Source: Chrysopilus asiliformis (taxonomy: Eukaryota > Arthropoda > Insecta > Diptera > Rhagionidae). Taken from it: 64,000 nt of DNA. The DNA is taken from the NCBI GenBank assembly GCA_964034945.1, contig OZ035960.1:45425002-45489001 (forward strand), written 5' to 3'. Both the position numbers and the translations under genes were made by a program. The notes under the pieces were generated by a model. That model did not search any database. It was not told the origin of the DNA and saw only the letters and a list, made by a program, of their open reading frames with translations. Shown here piece after piece: positions 60,761 through 64,000 of this stretch; within the stretch, counting starts at the first letter, position 1, and the number at the start of each line of letters is the position of its first letter.

Positions 60761-60849
60761 TTTGATGTATGTATGAATGAGTTAAATAGTTGATGCTATA
60801 ATTAACGGTAAAGTTTTTATACTTTATATGATATAAATATGATATAGAA

Positions 60850-61110
60850 TTTTATTAGATTTAGTATACCATTTGTAACGCATGGAACCAATGATCGGAC
60901 ACAAAAATGAACTACACCTTTCTGTCCGTCCGTCCGTGAACACCATAACTTTCGAAAGGATTGAGCTAGATACTCTCCTTTTATATAGTTACGTTTCACG
61001 TGAAATTCTATATAGTTACGTTTCTCGTGAATGGCTAAGCTAAGTTCTTGAACAGGTAAAATTGGACCATTTTTCCCCCCTCCCCATACAAAGAAAACAG
61101 TTTTTTTTTT
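60850..61110 (-). repeat. Degenerate family B fragment
   Basis: 'ccatttgtaacgcatggaaccaa', 'cggacacaaaaatgaactacacc', a short GTCC run and 'aggattgagctaga' match the 7465-7880 copy most closely, including the 'ggaacca.t.atcggacac' variant. Confidence 0.6.
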
Positions 61111-64000
61111 AAATTTTCTTTCTTTTGAAAACAGTTTTTTTTTGAAATTTTGGTTTGAACAAACGATTAAAAAACACGTTAGATGCAGAATCTTTTTTAA
61201 TATCCATAAACTGTTAGTTGTAATTTTAAAGCTGTGAAGTGAGCTTGATTATTTTCCACCTGAAATCAGAACTACTATTTTATAGACAGTTTTTAATTAC
61301 TAAGATAGTGAATTTTACAATTAAATAAGTAACCATTTCATTGCTGATGTTGCTTATTGGCAATTTTTTGCAAGAGATTTTTACGAAAAAAATATTAAGT
61401 CCAGATTTTTTATAGTTCTTATCAATCACCGTCAATTTAAAAAAAAAAATACCCTGGAAGGAAGTAAGAGTTAAAATAAAATCGCGTATTTTTATATCTT
61501 TAACAACTAGGTAATGTTGTAAAATGTACAATTTTATTAATTTAATAAACTAGGTACTGATTTTTGAACTTGTATTTTTAATATCGGGCTCGGTTGCGAA
61601 ACCGCGTTAGAATCTCGCATTCAAATCATAAGAATTTTTATTCATTTTTACACGTTCCTAATAATAAAAGTGAAAATGTGTGAATTGGAAAATATCAAAA
61701 TAGATTAAAAGTTCAAAAATTGAAAAATTAAAAGAATGAATAAATTTAGCGTGATATATTTTTTTCGACGTATATCAAATCTGGGAACGAACCCTTGAGC
61801 GTCATCCATTATAGATATTAAAAAGTATCTTCGCATATTTTAGAAATGTTTATCCGAAGTTTGCAGAAATCCTTTTCAAAATTTGTAAAAACGATCTTGC
61901 AAAGAATCGATAAAGTTGAAACGAGTCTCCCGTTAAATTTTGTATGGGTACCCCTAATTACCTAATTTTTTTTTGTATTTTAGTTATCATTAATCAATTA
62001 CGTAACCTTTTATAAACTTACCCAATACTTTTTCGGTTGTATGCATAAACGGTTTGTTCAACAAGTCCAAAAAAATAACATCCGTCTAAGAGTTATTTTT
62101 ACTTAAAAAAAACTGAATGGAAAACGGGTATATTTTATCCTACAAAGTTATATGCAACAAGACGTTAATTAAAGAACTCTTCTCTTTAAAAAGCATTGTG
62201 TACGGCACGGCTGGACCCAACCACAAGAAGCAATTAAGGGAACACGGATGTAATATCAATGATGATAGCTTTCTATGTAGTTAAACTGAATGTATTACAC
62301 CTTACTCCACCTGTAGTTTTCTGGGATTCACCCATTGTTATCATTGATCGTCATCAGAGCTTTCTTATTCCTATTGTCCTTCCAAAGCATACAGTTGTAG
62401 AATATTTCCGTTAAAGATTTAAGAAATATAGATAGATGCCTATATGTACATCAATTTGCACGCTCCATAGTGTCCTATATGAAGAGTTAAACACCTATAA
62501 CAGCTATTGGTACCTTTTTTTGCACATTATAGCTACCTATATTCGTATATTTGTATGTAATGAATGGCAATCCCGACCAAAAGCCATTTAACCACCCATC
62601 GAAGCTGAAGGGGTGACCCTATATTAAAGAAACTTCACACCCATCCACGCTTCATCGCCATTTACCACCTTTCATAGCCAACCAGAGGTAAAAAAAAGAG
62701 GGAATCAATAAAGACCATTTATCTTCCATCCCTTAGCGAGGATCAATGTAGGATGAGCGGAAAATAAAAAAATTAAACTGAACAAACACAGAAACATAGG
62801 TTTTCCCAACACACATATATACACAGTTATATGTTTTACTAGCAACCTGTATTTGTATATATATCTATATAAATTTAGTGTATAGTCTGAAATAAAGGAA
62901 ACTCATAGAGACGACGAGATTCTTAGACGAAGAGACGATTTATGTTCCGGGAAAGTCGATAAAGCTTTCAGTAATAGAGGAAAAATGAAGGAATATTGAC
63001 ACACAGCCATATAAATATTACAAGGAAGTGAGTTGAGACAGCTCTTCAGCGATCAACACAAACACAAAACACCAGGCAAAGTTATACGGGTGAAAAATTT
63101 GATAAGAAGCCAGCCACCGCCTTTATAACATGCAATATAAGAAAAATTTGAAATTCTTTCAACGTGAAATTGTGCTGCCAGAAGCGTGGTTGATAACATA
63201 AGATTTCACAGTAATTTTGCAGAGCAAGTAGACGGTCTCACAGGCATTCTTATTTTTATTATTATTGTCATCTTTACGATTATTTTTATCTGACACTAGT
63301 TATTTTCTTATTTTGAAGCACTTATATGTGTTAGTAAAAACGAAACGTTTTATTATAAAATATGTTCCTATTATTATAATATATACTGTATCTTTACTAT
63401 TGCAGTTATTAAATATTTGAAGAAAAAAAGACAAGTACATAAATGTAAATCCAATTTTAAAATTTAAAAAAAAAAAACTTTTATTAAAAAATGTTTCTAA
63501 AAGAGAAAAAAAAACGAATTTTTGGGCTTGGTGTATTAGAAATATAAGCAAAAATTTCAACAAAATTAAAGTGATCACTGTGGACGTTGAAAATTTTCAC
63601 CTGCGGCGCATTTCTCTTGAAAATTTTTGATTAGAGTTGTTTTTCTTTTTAAAAACTTCACCTGCAGTGCAATAACCCTAAAATCTTGCGATCAACGTTG
63701 GAGAAAAGTCTCGCTGATCCTTTTATAACTGTAAATTTCAAAACATGGGGCTGCGAGATAAAAATGTTTGGCACCACTGCTTTAGAGAACGGGGCATTGT
63801 ACCGAATGCAGCTTTACGAAATCGAAACTTGGTCGAATGTGTAATAGGCCGAAACCGAAATTTCTGCCGAGCTCGATGAGCACTAAATTTCGTTAAACTC
63901 GACAGATAACTTTTTTTTTGTTTTTCAAAATGTCTTAAAATTCCTACACCCTCGAAAAAATCCGGGGACGAATTAACTCCGCCTCAAAACATAGCTAAAA
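61111..64000. other. A+T-rich sequence without a recognised gene
   Basis: No gene, RNA or paired repeat was recognised. 63460-63560 repeats part of 19870-19950. The frame at 63300-63578 (minus) is Phe/Ile/Lys-rich and unsupported. Confidence 0.45.

Noticed and set aside
63300..63578. 92-codon Phe/Ile/Lys frame
   Set aside because: Composition follows the A+T-rich sequence and overlaps a dispersed repeat.

Overview
The window is a gene-poor, A+T-rich stretch of an animal nuclear genome, almost certainly an insect. A fly is my best guess, but the order is not established. The evidence is small introns (55-71 nt) in the one recognisable host gene, and a crowd of typical insect transposons: P, Transib, piggyBac, pogo/Tigger, mariner DD41D, hAT and Helitron types. 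No rRNA, tRNA or CRISPR array was recognised.

Host gene. The only convincing host gene is the 3' part of RAB3GAP1, the catalytic subunit of the Rab3/Rab18 GAP-GEF complex, at 14746-16510 on the + strand. Six exons splice in frame to give the last 428 residues, stop codon included in view. The earlier exons are not found. Upstream of these exons lie a foldback element, a Transib-like element with V(D)J-RSS-like ends, a strip that looks like a decayed copy of the preceding RAB3GAP1 exon, and then a 3.6 kb satellite of 19-bp units (8390-11961) built round a 14-bp palindrome.

Layout. 1-8.4 kb: Helitron-like 3' end, foldback elements, and a TTAA-flanked piggyBac-type MITE nested in another foldback. 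8.4-12 kb: satellite. 12-17.2 kb: RAB3GAP1 3' half with intronic elements and a small MITE behind it. 17-32 kb: repeat sea with pogo-like elements (one carrying a hAT MITE with an 8-bp target duplication), a Helitron-like copy, a hAT transposase fragment and a broken mariner. 32.3-35.3 kb: a complete P-superfamily element whose three exons join into an uninterrupted 857-residue THAP transposase, with matching termini and a 9-bp flanking direct repeat. 36-58 kb: foldbacks and MITEs, two deletion derivatives of DD41D mariners with perfect 32-35 bp terminal repeats, a 990-bp terminal-repeat element of unknown class and a decayed Tigger-like element. 58-64 kb: degenerate repeats and plain A+T-rich sequence.

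Taken together, this is a transposon graveyard with a few young, sharply bounded insertions (the P element, the two DD41D derivatives and the hAT MITE) around one slowly evolving host gene. Most remaining open reading frames are chance or lie inside repeats. Family assignments rest on visible termini, target duplications and remembered motifs, not on database searches.
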